From Deltaproteobacteria bacterium (GTDB lineage: Bacteria > Myxococcota > Myxococcia > Myxococcales > SZAS-1): a stretch of 64,000 nucleotides of DNA. The stretch covers positions 1 through 64,000 of the forward strand of contig JAFEBB010000032.1 of NCBI GenBank assembly GCA_018266075.1, given 5' to 3'. The notes beneath the pieces were generated by a model that saw only the letters and a program-made list of their open reading frames with translations, searched no databases and had not been told where the DNA came from. Position numbers and translations under genes: made by a program. Positions 23,547 to 33,270 of this stretch are shown one piece after another. Each line of letters starts with the position of its first letter. Within the stretch, counting starts at the first letter, position 1.

Positions 23547-25607
23547 ATGCGACAGGTTTCGTTCGGGGGTACGGTCCCGAGTCTTGTCTTGTTGACCTTG
23601 GCGGGGTGCGTCGTCCAGCCGCCACACTGCACGCAGGATTCTGACTGTCGCGCGGGCGCCTCTTGCGACACGCAGCACTTTAGTCCAGGGGTCTGCTTCG
23701 AGCGCAGCTCAAGTTCGGCATCTTCTGGACCAAGTACGATTGGTTCGTCGAGTGCTATTGGCGCTTCGTCGAGCGGGAGCAGCGGAGGACCGAGCGACAG
23801 CAGCGCAATCGGAACGAGTTCGTCGAGTTCCAGTGGAAGCTCCTATTCCACGAGCGCCTCAGGAACGACAACTGCAACTTCAACCGAAACGGCAGCATCG
23901 AGTGGCGCAGTCAGCTCGAACAGCAGCATGGGTGGCACAGGCGGATCGACAAGCGTGGCCAGCGTGAGCGTGGGATCAAGTGCCGGCGCCAGCAGTGGAA
24001 CCAGCGGTTCGGGAAGCGCAGTTTCGAGTGGCTCCACAGGCGCTGGGCCTCCTGTGATCTCGATGTTCACGGCAACCCCGAATGCAATCACCGCGGGCGA
24101 TTCCAGTCTGCTGTCCTGGACCGTAGCTGGCGCGACGCAGGTCACTCTTGACCCTGGCTCGATTGCGGTTGCTGGCTCGTCTTATTCCGTCTCGCCAAGC
24201 ATCACGACCACGTACGTGCTGACTGCATCCAACAATTCAGGCACGGTCAGTTCGAGTGTCGTCATGACGGTCTATCCTGTAGACAACGTCACAGTTTATC
24301 CCTCAATTGCAAGTATGAATACCGAAGGTGTTCGGGACTTTGTGGCCAACTCGTCTGGTGGGGTCACGTGGTCCGTCGATGAGGCGCCCAATGGCGGTGC
24401 GATCGACGCGACTGGGTACTACACTGCACCTTCGGAGGCTGGCGTCTTTCATGTAAGAGCAACCAGCAGCGTCAACCCCCTGGTGAGCAAGACTGCAGTC
24501 GTAAGTGTTTATTTCTCGGATGCCGGGACTCTAGACTACGAGTTCGGTTACGAAGGTACAGTCTCAATTCGTGGCCCCGATGACGCGGGCTTCATCGCTT
24601 CATCTGTACTGGTCGATCCCAACCATTTACTCCTCATCGTCGGAAGCGCCCCCGGAAGTCAACAAGGCCTTGCTGTGCGCTTCTTCCTCGACGGCGGGTT
24701 GGACTCGACGTTTGGAGCGCCAGCAACGCCCGGCTACGCACTACTGGGGTCCGGTACGCCCGTTCGACCGGCTCCATTGGGATTTGGCTACGCCGTACCC
24801 ATGAAACCCAGCAGCGGCAAGGCCTACATGTACGACCAAATTTCAATATTTGGTTCTGTCAACCGAATAGATCTTTCGTCGGTCTTGCCAACGCAGGGAG
24901 TGTTTACTGATAGCGCACCCGGAAGCCAAGGGTATGGGAGCGTATTCATCTCAGGATACGGCGGTAATGCCTATGTCGCGAGCGTTCAACTAGACGGAGG
25001 CTTAAATCGCCAATTCGGCGACGGAGGCATTGTTTCAATCTCCGTCAATTCGCCCGTCTATATAGCGCCGCGGTCGGACTGGGGAGTTGTGGCAGGAACC
25101 GCGTTCGGATCTTGGTACGACTGGCAGATTTCGCCAGGTGGAGCGACCTCGTCGCTTGCACCGGTTTTCGTCCAGCCGAACGCGTATGCGGGGCCATTGA
25201 CAAGCTTCATGGGCGGCCGATTCGTATTCTCGGCACTCCAAGGGTCTGGCACCCAAGCTTCGTCCGTTCTGGGGATGCTTTCCCCAGATGGTGGTTTAGA
25301 CCCGTCCTTTGGTGATGGAGGCTTACTAGCTTTACCGGACATGCCCAAGTCTGCTCCAATCTCGCTGTTTACGGACGACCGCGGCGAAATCGAATCCGCG
25401 TGGTCTTCCAGCGGGTGCGCGGTCGCGCAATACCTCGCGGACGGCCAACCCGATCCGGCATTCGGGGGCGGGACGGTGGTTATGGAAAGTCTGCCCGGAG
25501 AGGTTCTGACGACGTGCGGAGGACTCGTGCAGGGCAAATTGGGTGAAACGTTGGGCGTTGCGAATTGCGCCGACGGGTCGGCTATCTTGTTCGCGATTTG
25601 GCACTAA
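23547..25607 (+). CDS. Lipoprotein with Ser-rich linker, Ig-like domain and delta-60 repeats
   Basis: 686 residues. Signal peptide with lipobox LTLAGC (Cys21), a Cys module (HCTQDSDCRAGASC), and a Ser/Gly linker to about residue 165. One or two Ig-like domains follow (SMFTATPNAITAGDSSLLSW; VTWSVDEAPNGGAIDATGYY). The C-terminal half carries repeats of the delta-60 type: LDYEFGYEG, LDSTFGAPA, LNRQFGDGG, LDPSFGDGG and PDPAFGGGT, each opening a beta-propeller-like blade. Codon use is visibly less GC-biased than in neighbouring genes, with many A/T third positions, suggesting acquisition or lack of expression selection. Surface exposure likely. Confidence 0.88.
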   Translation: MRQVSFGGTVPSLVLLTLAGCVVQPPHCTQDSDCRAGASCDTQHFSPGVCFERSSSSASSGPSTIGSSSAIGASSSGSSGGPSDSSAIGTSSSSSSGSSYSTSASGTTTATSTETAASSGAVSSNSSMGGTGGSTSVASVSVGSSAGASSGTSGSGSAVSSGSTGAGPPVISMFTATPNAITAGDSSLLSWTVAGATQVTLDPGSIAVAGSSYSVSPSITTTYVLTASNNSGTVSSSVVMTVYPVDNVTVYPSIASMNTEGVRDFVANSSGGVTWSVDEAPNGGAIDATGYYTAPSEAGVFHVRATSSVNPLVSKTAVVSVYFSDAGTLDYEFGYEGTVSIRGPDDAGFIASSVLVDPNHLLLIVGSAPGSQQGLAVRFFLDGGLDSTFGAPATPGYALLGSGTPVRPAPLGFGYAVPMKPSSGKAYMYDQISIFGSVNRIDLSSVLPTQGVFTDSAPGSQGYGSVFISGYGGNAYVASVQLDGGLNRQFGDGGIVSISVNSPVYIAPRSDWGVVAGTAFGSWYDWQISPGGATSSLAPVFVQPNAYAGPLTSFMGGRFVFSALQGSGTQASSVLGMLSPDGGLDPSFGDGGLLALPDMPKSAPISLFTDDRGEIESAWSSSGCAVAQYLADGQPDPAFGGGTVVMESLPGEVLTTCGGLVQGKLGETLGVANCADGSAILFAIWH

Positions 25608-25657
25608 CAGTTAACGCTAGCCTACAAGAATGGAACCGCAGGGGACCCTAGGGGCCC

Positions 25658-28450
25658 TCAGCCAAGAAGCCTAAGACCCGCAGGCAGGCTCTCGCCGAAC
25701 ACGCGCGCCTCCTCGGCTTGCTCGAGCTGCACGCCCTCGCGCACCGCATGCAGCCATGGCTCGGGCGACTTCGCCAATTCGAGTCGCTTCGCCACGCGCT
25801 CGCGCAGCTCCGGTGCGAGGTCGCGGGCGCGATCGCCGGTGGCACGCGCGAGCAGCATGGCCGCGAAGGGCACGGTCTCCACCTGGGCGGCGTCGAGCGC
25901 GAGGATGCGCTCCAGCCACGCCTCGGCAACATCCGGTGTGACCACCGTGTGCGCCGAGCCGAAGAATGGCTTGCGCGCGCCAAGCCGGCCGATGGACCAG
26001 GCCAGCGTGGACGCGCCCGCGAACGGCTTGGCGTCGCTGGCCTTCGCGGCGCGCACGGCGTCGAGCCGCGCGAGGAGGATCTCGCCCAGCTCCTGCTTCT
26101 CGCGCGCCCCGAGGCGCTCCAGGCTCGCCGCGAGCCGCACCATCTCTTCGGAGCCCTGCGGCTGCACGCCCTTGGCCTTCGTCGGCTTCGCGCCGGGGAC
26201 GGGCAGGCGCAGGTGCGGCGCGAGCTGGGCGTAGATCACGCGGTGCGCGGCTTCGTCGAGCCCGCCGGCGATGCGGCGCCACATCACCCACCACTCGGTC
26301 CAGTTGGGCGTCTCGGTGTGGAACTGCAGCGCCGGCTCGAAGACCTTCCAGGTCTCGCCCGCGCGCCAGGCATCGAGCGGCGCGCCGAAGCCCGGCCGCA
26401 GCGTGAAGCCCGTGAGCTGGCACCACACGCGCTCGTGATCCGCGGAGCGACGCCGACGGCCCATGCCCGCGTGCAAAGCGCTCCAGAGCTCGCGACACAC
26501 GGCGGTCGACCAGACCTCGCGCGGGCCGAGCGCGCGCTCCAGGTTTCGAAACAAATCCTTTACATCGCGCGGGGACACCGGCATCGGCTTCTTGCCGTAC
26601 ACGCGCTCGACGAGCTCGCGACCCTCTTCGAACTTGGCGGGCAGCGGCTCGACGCGCGTGTCGCCTTCGCGTGCCGCCGCGCCGCGCAGCTGGAACTCGA
26701 GCTTCCAGCGCAGCTCCGATCCACCCGGGCCCTTGTCGGACACGAGGAAGAGCTCGAGCGTTCCCAGCTCGCTGAGCCGCGACACCATCCGGACCGGCAC
26801 CTGGCCCTGAAGCCCATTCGGCGCGCCGAGCACGGTCTGCAGCGCGGGCAGCGCCTCGAGCTCGTCGCCGAGCGGCAGGAGCTCGCCGGCTGCGCGCGCC
26901 GCATCGCCGGTGGACGAGAAGAGCTCGAAGCGCACCGGCTCGTTGAGGCGCAAGGCGAAGGTGCGCTCCAGCGGCACTTCGACGCCTTCCTCTTGCCGAC
27001 GCGGAACCACGCAGAGCGCCTGGGTCTTGCCGTCCTTCTCCACGCCCACGAAGTACGCGCGCGCCGAGCCGCCGCCGATGCGCACGCCCTCGCCGCGACG
27101 CACGCGGCCAAACCAGCTCGCGCCCCGCGCGACGGCGAGATCCAGGTCGTCGTGCTTGAGCAACTTCACGGGCGGTGAACCCGGGAACCAGGCGTTCACC
27201 ACCTCGAGCAGGCGCGTCTGGAGCAGCTTGGCGTTGAACACACCGCCATTGAGCAGGATCGCGTCCGGCCGCGGCAGCTCGACGAGCGGCTCGTTGAGCG
27301 CCTCCGAGACCGCGCCCGCGTGGCGACGCAGGAAGGCCACGATGTGCCGGGAGATGGCCGCGTCGGCTGCGTAGGGCAGGCCGAGCTCTTGAATCGCGGC
27401 GCGTCCTGCGCGCGCGGGCGCGGCGTCTCGCGGCACCTGCGGAAAGAAGCCTTCGACGATGCGCTGGCGGACCTCGTCGCGCGCGAGCTCGGTCTTGAGC
27501 GTGCCGCCCACGAGCTTCGAGCCGCGGCCGACGACAGCCACCGTGACCTTGTCCGGGCCGTCGTCGGCGAGCAGCTTCTCCTTCGCGTCGCGCGCGGCGG
27601 CCACGAGCATCGACCACTGCGTGGCGTCGAGCTTGTGCAGACCCACGAGCCGCTCTTCGCACGCGCGCGCGAGGAGCATGTCCATGTTGTCGCCGCCGAG
27701 CATCAAGTGATCGCCCACCGCGATGCGCGTGAGCTTGGGCCGGCCGTCGACGAATGCCGCGTGAATCAACGTGAGGTCCGTGGTTCCGCCACCGACATCG
27801 ACCACGAGGATGAGCTTCGCGCCGCCCAGCGCCGCCTCGAGCGCGCGCTCGTGCCGCGAGAGGAAGTCGTAGAACGCGGCCTGCGGCTCTTCGACCAGCA
27901 CGAACTTGGGCAGGCCTGCTTCCTGTGCGGCGCGGATGGTGAGCTCGCGCGCGACCTCGTCGAAGCTCGCGGGCAGGGTGAGCACCAGCTCCTGCTCGCC
28001 GAGCGGGTGGTTCGGGAACTTGCGATCCCACGCGTGGCGCAGGTGCTCCAGGTAGCGCGCGCTCGCGGTCACCGGCGACACGCGCTCCACTTCCGCCGGC
28101 GCACCCCATGGCAGGATCGGCGAGGTGCGCTCGACCGCAGGATTCGCGAGCCAGCTCTTCGCGCTCGCGACCATGCGTCCGGGTACGCGCGCGCCCTGCG
28201 CCCGCGCGAACTGGCCCACCACGTACGGCGGCTCGCTCCAGGGCAGCTTGGTGGCCCCTTCGGCGAGCTCGTGCGGTCCGGGCAGGTACAGAAAGCTGGG
28301 TAACAGCGGCAGCGGCTGAACCTGGCCCGGCCCGACGAGCTGCTCGACGCCCAGCACCTCCACATGCGCGCCCGTGCGCTCGGTGTCCGCGAGCGCGAGC
28401 ACGGTGTGCGTGGTGCCCAGATCGATGCCGACGACGTAGCGTGAGGCCAT
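25658..28450 (-). CDS. Hsp70-family protein with DUF3731-type C-terminal region
   Basis: 930 residues. An actin-like ATPase with DnaK signatures: VVGIDLGTTHTVLALA near the N-terminus, LILVVDVGGGTTDLTL (phosphate 2), and AILLNGGVFNAKLL. The usual peptide-binding lid is replaced by a large domain: EVWSTAVCRELWSALHAGMG and the Trp-rich TPNWTEWWVMWRRIAGG are features of DUF3731, found in long Hsp70 relatives whose substrates are unknown. It is the third gene of an operon after DUF2760 and a shorter Hsp70 paralogue. A fragment of its 3' end was duplicated at 23048. Confidence 0.92.
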   Translation of the reverse strand: MASRYVVGIDLGTTHTVLALADTERTGAHVEVLGVEQLVGPGQVQPLPLLPSFLYLPGPHELAEGATKLPWSEPPYVVGQFARAQGARVPGRMVASAKSWLANPAVERTSPILPWGAPAEVERVSPVTASARYLEHLRHAWDRKFPNHPLGEQELVLTLPASFDEVARELTIRAAQEAGLPKFVLVEEPQAAFYDFLSRHERALEAALGGAKLILVVDVGGGTTDLTLIHAAFVDGRPKLTRIAVGDHLMLGGDNMDMLLARACEERLVGLHKLDATQWSMLVAAARDAKEKLLADDGPDKVTVAVVGRGSKLVGGTLKTELARDEVRQRIVEGFFPQVPRDAAPARAGRAAIQELGLPYAADAAISRHIVAFLRRHAGAVSEALNEPLVELPRPDAILLNGGVFNAKLLQTRLLEVVNAWFPGSPPVKLLKHDDLDLAVARGASWFGRVRRGEGVRIGGGSARAYFVGVEKDGKTQALCVVPRRQEEGVEVPLERTFALRLNEPVRFELFSSTGDAARAAGELLPLGDELEALPALQTVLGAPNGLQGQVPVRMVSRLSELGTLELFLVSDKGPGGSELRWKLEFQLRGAAAREGDTRVEPLPAKFEEGRELVERVYGKKPMPVSPRDVKDLFRNLERALGPREVWSTAVCRELWSALHAGMGRRRRSADHERVWCQLTGFTLRPGFGAPLDAWRAGETWKVFEPALQFHTETPNWTEWWVMWRRIAGGLDEAAHRVIYAQLAPHLRLPVPGAKPTKAKGVQPQGSEEMVRLAASLERLGAREKQELGEILLARLDAVRAAKASDAKPFAGASTLAWSIGRLGARKPFFGSAHTVVTPDVAEAWLERILALDAAQVETVPFAAMLLARATGDRARDLAPELRERVAKRLELAKSPEPWLHAVREGVQLEQAEEARVFGESLPAGLRLLG

Positions 28451-28469
28451 GTTAACGAACTTGTTTCAA

Positions 28470-30323
<1,854 letters not shown>

Positions 30324-30355
30324 GGCCTACCTCTTAATCGCGAATCCGCGCCCGG

Positions 30356-30946
30356 CTACGGCAGCTCGACCTCGGCCGGCGCGACGACGCGGCCGTCGCC
30401 TGCCGGCTCGGGCACCGTGACCTTGGTCGCCTTCCAGCCGCGGTGCTTGAGCGTGCCGCGGAAGGGCGGGTTGCCGACGACGTTGCCCGTCAGCCGGATC
30501 GCCGCAGGATCGAAGCCGGCCTCCACGGTGATCATCGCGCCCTCGGGCTTGTCGAGCACGGGCGCGAGCGCGAGGTGCGCGGCGATGCTCTTGCGGCAAC
30601 CTTCGTAGACCGTCGAGCGCACCACGGCAGCCAGATCTGCGTCGCTGGCGCCGGCGAGGTCCTCTTGCAGGAAGTCCACGAGCCGGCCGTCGCGCTGGAG
30701 GATCGCGAGCAGCGCCACCGCTTCGGCGCCGGGCTCACGCGCGGGCTTGGCGGGCTCGGACGGCTTCGTCTCCACGGTCTGCACCCGCGCGGGCTGCGCG
30801 GCCTCGGGCGCGGGCGCGCTCGGCAGCGACGGCGAAGAGCCGTGGCGCAGCGCCCAGACGCCTTCGGCGAAGGAGCGGTCGAACCACACCTTGAAGAACG
30901 CCACGAAGGCCAGGAAGAACCGGTTCAGCCCGCTCATCGGCGGCAT
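30356..30946 (-). CDS. DUF2760 protein
   Basis: 196 residues from ATG 30946 (an alternative ATG lies three codons later). The N-terminus has a short hydrophobic helix (NRFFLAFVAFFKVWFDRSFA) that may associate with membranes, then a Pro/Ala/Glu linker (residues about 40-72) and the DUF2760 core: LLAILQRDGRLVDFLQEDLA, STVYEGCRKSIAAHLALAPV and GTLKHRGWKATKVTVP. DUF2760 genes sit beside Hsp70-family genes in many proteobacteria, so it is probably the partner or adaptor of the two Hsp70 paralogues downstream. First gene of the operon. The role is unknown. Confidence 0.85.
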   Translation of the reverse strand: MPPMSGLNRFFLAFVAFFKVWFDRSFAEGVWALRHGSSPSLPSAPAPEAAQPARVQTVETKPSEPAKPAREPGAEAVALLAILQRDGRLVDFLQEDLAGASDADLAAVVRSTVYEGCRKSIAAHLALAPVLDKPEGAMITVEAGFDPAAIRLTGNVVGNPPFRGTLKHRGWKATKVTVPEPAGDGRVVAPAEVELP

Positions 30947-31079
30947 GCGCGCACCAATCTCTTTCGAATCGGGCGGGGTTTAGCACTGCACCTGCGCGCG
31001 CACCACGGGAACACGCGGGGCGGCGTCGTCCCAGTGACAGCGCCTCAGCTAGACTGGATGCTCCGTCCCAGAGGTCGCC

Positions 31080-32633
31080 GTGGGCTTTTCTGGTCGCAGC
31101 GCGCTCGTGGCGATCGCCTTGATGTCCGCGGGCTGCGACGCGAAGGTGATTCTGCCCAGCGGTGATGCGGGCTCGGTCGACGCGGGCCGGCAGGATGCGG
31201 GGCCGTCCGATGCCGGCCCATTCGACGCAGGTTCGGTCGACGCAGGTTCGGTGGATGCGGGCTCAGTCGACGCGGGCCCACTCGACGCCGGAGTCGTCAC
31301 GGCCACCGCCACGTTCTCGCCCGTCGCGCTCGATCCTGACGCGGGCGATCTCACCAATCCGATGCGTGGCCAGTACCTGTGGCTCGGGACGTCCGCGTAT
31401 CCGGCTGGCTGGACCGATCTCGACGCGTACGAACGCTGGGAATGGGTCACCGTCGAGCCGTCGGAGGGCAACATCAACTGGCAGCTCATCGACGACCAGC
31501 TCGACGCGGCCCGCGCGCGCGGCGGTCGCTTCGGCATGCGGGTGATGCCGCTCTGCGAAGGCTGCGCGTCGCATACGTACCAGGGCGCGCAGTCCTCGAT
31601 TCCGGATGACCTCGCGGCCGTCGCGAATCCGCTCATCGCCGCCGCGCCCGGCGACGATCCGAGCGTGCTCTACGTGCTCCCGGACTGGAACAGCGACGCG
31701 TACCTCAATCGCCTCCAGGAGCTCTTGCAGGCCATCGGCACGCACTACGCGAACGATCCCACCTTTGCGTGGATGGATGTCTCGAGCTACGGCAACTGGG
31801 GCGAGTTCCACCTCTATCCGTTCACGACGGCTGGCGGGCCGTACGACACGTCGACGCAGCGGCCCATCACCGACGCCAACGCAATCCGCATCGTGGACAT
31901 GAACGCGGCCGCGTTCCCGAACAAGCTGCTGGTCGTGAACTCGGAACAGGCGGCGGCGCTCGGCGAAGCCGTCGCGACCACGTCGCCGCCGGTCGGTCTG
32001 CGCGTGGACTGCGTGGGCTCCGACGGGCTGGCTGGCGGTCAGAGCGCCATCTCGGCCGTGCCCGGCGCGGACCAACTCTGGCGCCGCGCGCCGTTCATCA
32101 CCGAGTGGTGTCAGTACAACCTCGGCAACAGCGGCGCGGATCTCTTCGTCCAAGGCGAGCAGCAGGTGCGCGATTTCCACATCTCGATGATGTCGTCCGG
32201 GAACTTCCAGAGTCCGCCCTCGACGGCCGACGAGATCGCGGCGTTCCGCGCGGCCAACCTCGAAGCGGGCTATCGACTGCGGCCCACGAGCGTGCAGCTC
32301 ACGATCGATCGCACGTCGCAGCGGGTGCGCGTGGTGAGCCACTGGGTCGACGACGGCGTCGCGCCCACGTACCTCGCGTGGCAGCCGGTGTTGGTGCTCG
32401 ACGGGCCGGCGCATGTCGAGCTGCCGCTGGCCATGGATCTGCGCCAGGTGATGCCGGATGCGCCGCTCGACGACGACGAATCGCTCGATGCGAGCACGCT
32501 GCTCACGTCAGGTTCGTACACGGCCTCGCTGCGCGTCGACGACGTTCAGGCGATCTCGCAGCCCATGAACCTGGGCATCGCCGGACGCGTCAGCGACGGC
32601 AGCTATGCGCTCGGTTCCGTGCAGCTGCCCTGA
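31080..32633 (+). CDS. Lipoprotein with Asp-Ala-Gly linker and DUF4832-like glycosidase fold
   Basis: 517 residues from GTG 31080. Lipobox MSAGC (Cys19), followed by a linker of Asp-Ala-Gly pentads (SVDAG/PFDAG/PLDAG) to about residue 75. The catalytic-like domain starts DLTNPMRGQYLWLGTSA, similar to NPxRG...Y openings of DUF4832/DUF4874 proteins, and continues YERWEWVTVEPSEGNINWQL, FAWMDVSSYGNWGEFHLY and APFITEWCQYN, a TIM-barrel-like arrangement with an acidic residue after the fourth strand (GNWGE). The C-terminal 100 residues form a beta-sandwich. Probably a cell-surface glycoside hydrolase or carbohydrate-binding protein; which sugar is unknown. Confidence 0.82.
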   Translation: MGFSGRSALVAIALMSAGCDAKVILPSGDAGSVDAGRQDAGPSDAGPFDAGSVDAGSVDAGSVDAGPLDAGVVTATATFSPVALDPDAGDLTNPMRGQYLWLGTSAYPAGWTDLDAYERWEWVTVEPSEGNINWQLIDDQLDAARARGGRFGMRVMPLCEGCASHTYQGAQSSIPDDLAAVANPLIAAAPGDDPSVLYVLPDWNSDAYLNRLQELLQAIGTHYANDPTFAWMDVSSYGNWGEFHLYPFTTAGGPYDTSTQRPITDANAIRIVDMNAAAFPNKLLVVNSEQAAALGEAVATTSPPVGLRVDCVGSDGLAGGQSAISAVPGADQLWRRAPFITEWCQYNLGNSGADLFVQGEQQVRDFHISMMSSGNFQSPPSTADEIAAFRAANLEAGYRLRPTSVQLTIDRTSQRVRVVSHWVDDGVAPTYLAWQPVLVLDGPAHVELPLAMDLRQVMPDAPLDDDESLDASTLLTSGSYTASLRVDDVQAISQPMNLGIAGRVSDGSYALGSVQLP

Positions 32634-32634
32634 G

Positions 32635-33270
32635 TCAGGTGCCGCGCGCGCCGCGAAGATCCTCGGGCAGGTAGGTGGTGTCGCCGAGCAGCTTAAGCAG
32701 CGGGCCCGAGCTCTTGAACTCCACGGCGCTCACGCCCGCCACCGGCATGCCGATGCGCCGACGGAAATCGCCCACCGGGATACCCAGGAACGCGCACATC
32801 AGAATCCGCAGCGTGGCCTTGTGGCTCACCACCAGCACGCTGCCTTCGCCGTGCTTGGCGCGGATGCGCGAGATGGCCGCCATCGACCGCTCGGCGATCT
32901 GGATCGCCGTCTCGCCGCCGGGCGGCGGCACCTGGTCGGGATGATCGCTCCACGCCTTGAACGCGCCGGGATGCGCGCGCTCCACCTCGTCCTCGTTGAG
33001 GCCTTCCCAGGCGCCGTACTCGATCTCGCGAAGGCCCTCGTCCACCTGCACCGGGAGCTTGAGCTTGTTGGCGATGGGCGTGGCCGTGGCGATCGCGCGC
33101 GACTTGTTGCTCGCGTAGACCGCCTGCAGCGGCAGGTGGCTCCAGTGCTCGGCCACGGCCTGGGCCATGCGGTGGCCCGAGTCGGTGAGCGGCACGTCGA
33201 GCGAGCCGCAGAAGGTGTTCTCGCGCGACTGGGCCGTCTGGCCGTGGCGCACGAAGTAGATGGTGAGCAT
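32635..33270 (-). CDS. Histidine phosphatase (phosphoglycerate mutase-like)
   Basis: 211 residues from ATG 33270. Catalytic signature TIYFVRHGQTAQSRENTF (RHG), the second-site Arg in VYASNKSRAIATATPI, GLREIEYGAWEGLNEDEV and the second His in VLVVSHKATLRIL. These place it in the branch 1 histidine phosphatases, which include cobalamin phosphatases, SixA-like and broad-specificity phosphatases. The substrate is unknown. Its ATG overlaps the stop of the OPT transporter gene by one base (ATGA), so they are co-transcribed, and it may process a product related to the transported substrate. Tail-to-tail with the lipoprotein gene ending at 32633. Confidence 0.88.
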   Translation of the reverse strand: MLTIYFVRHGQTAQSRENTFCGSLDVPLTDSGHRMAQAVAEHWSHLPLQAVYASNKSRAIATATPIANKLKLPVQVDEGLREIEYGAWEGLNEDEVERAHPGAFKAWSDHPDQVPPPGGETAIQIAERSMAAISRIRAKHGEGSVLVVSHKATLRILMCAFLGIPVGDFRRRIGMPVAGVSAVEFKSSGPLLKLLGDTTYLPEDLRGARGT

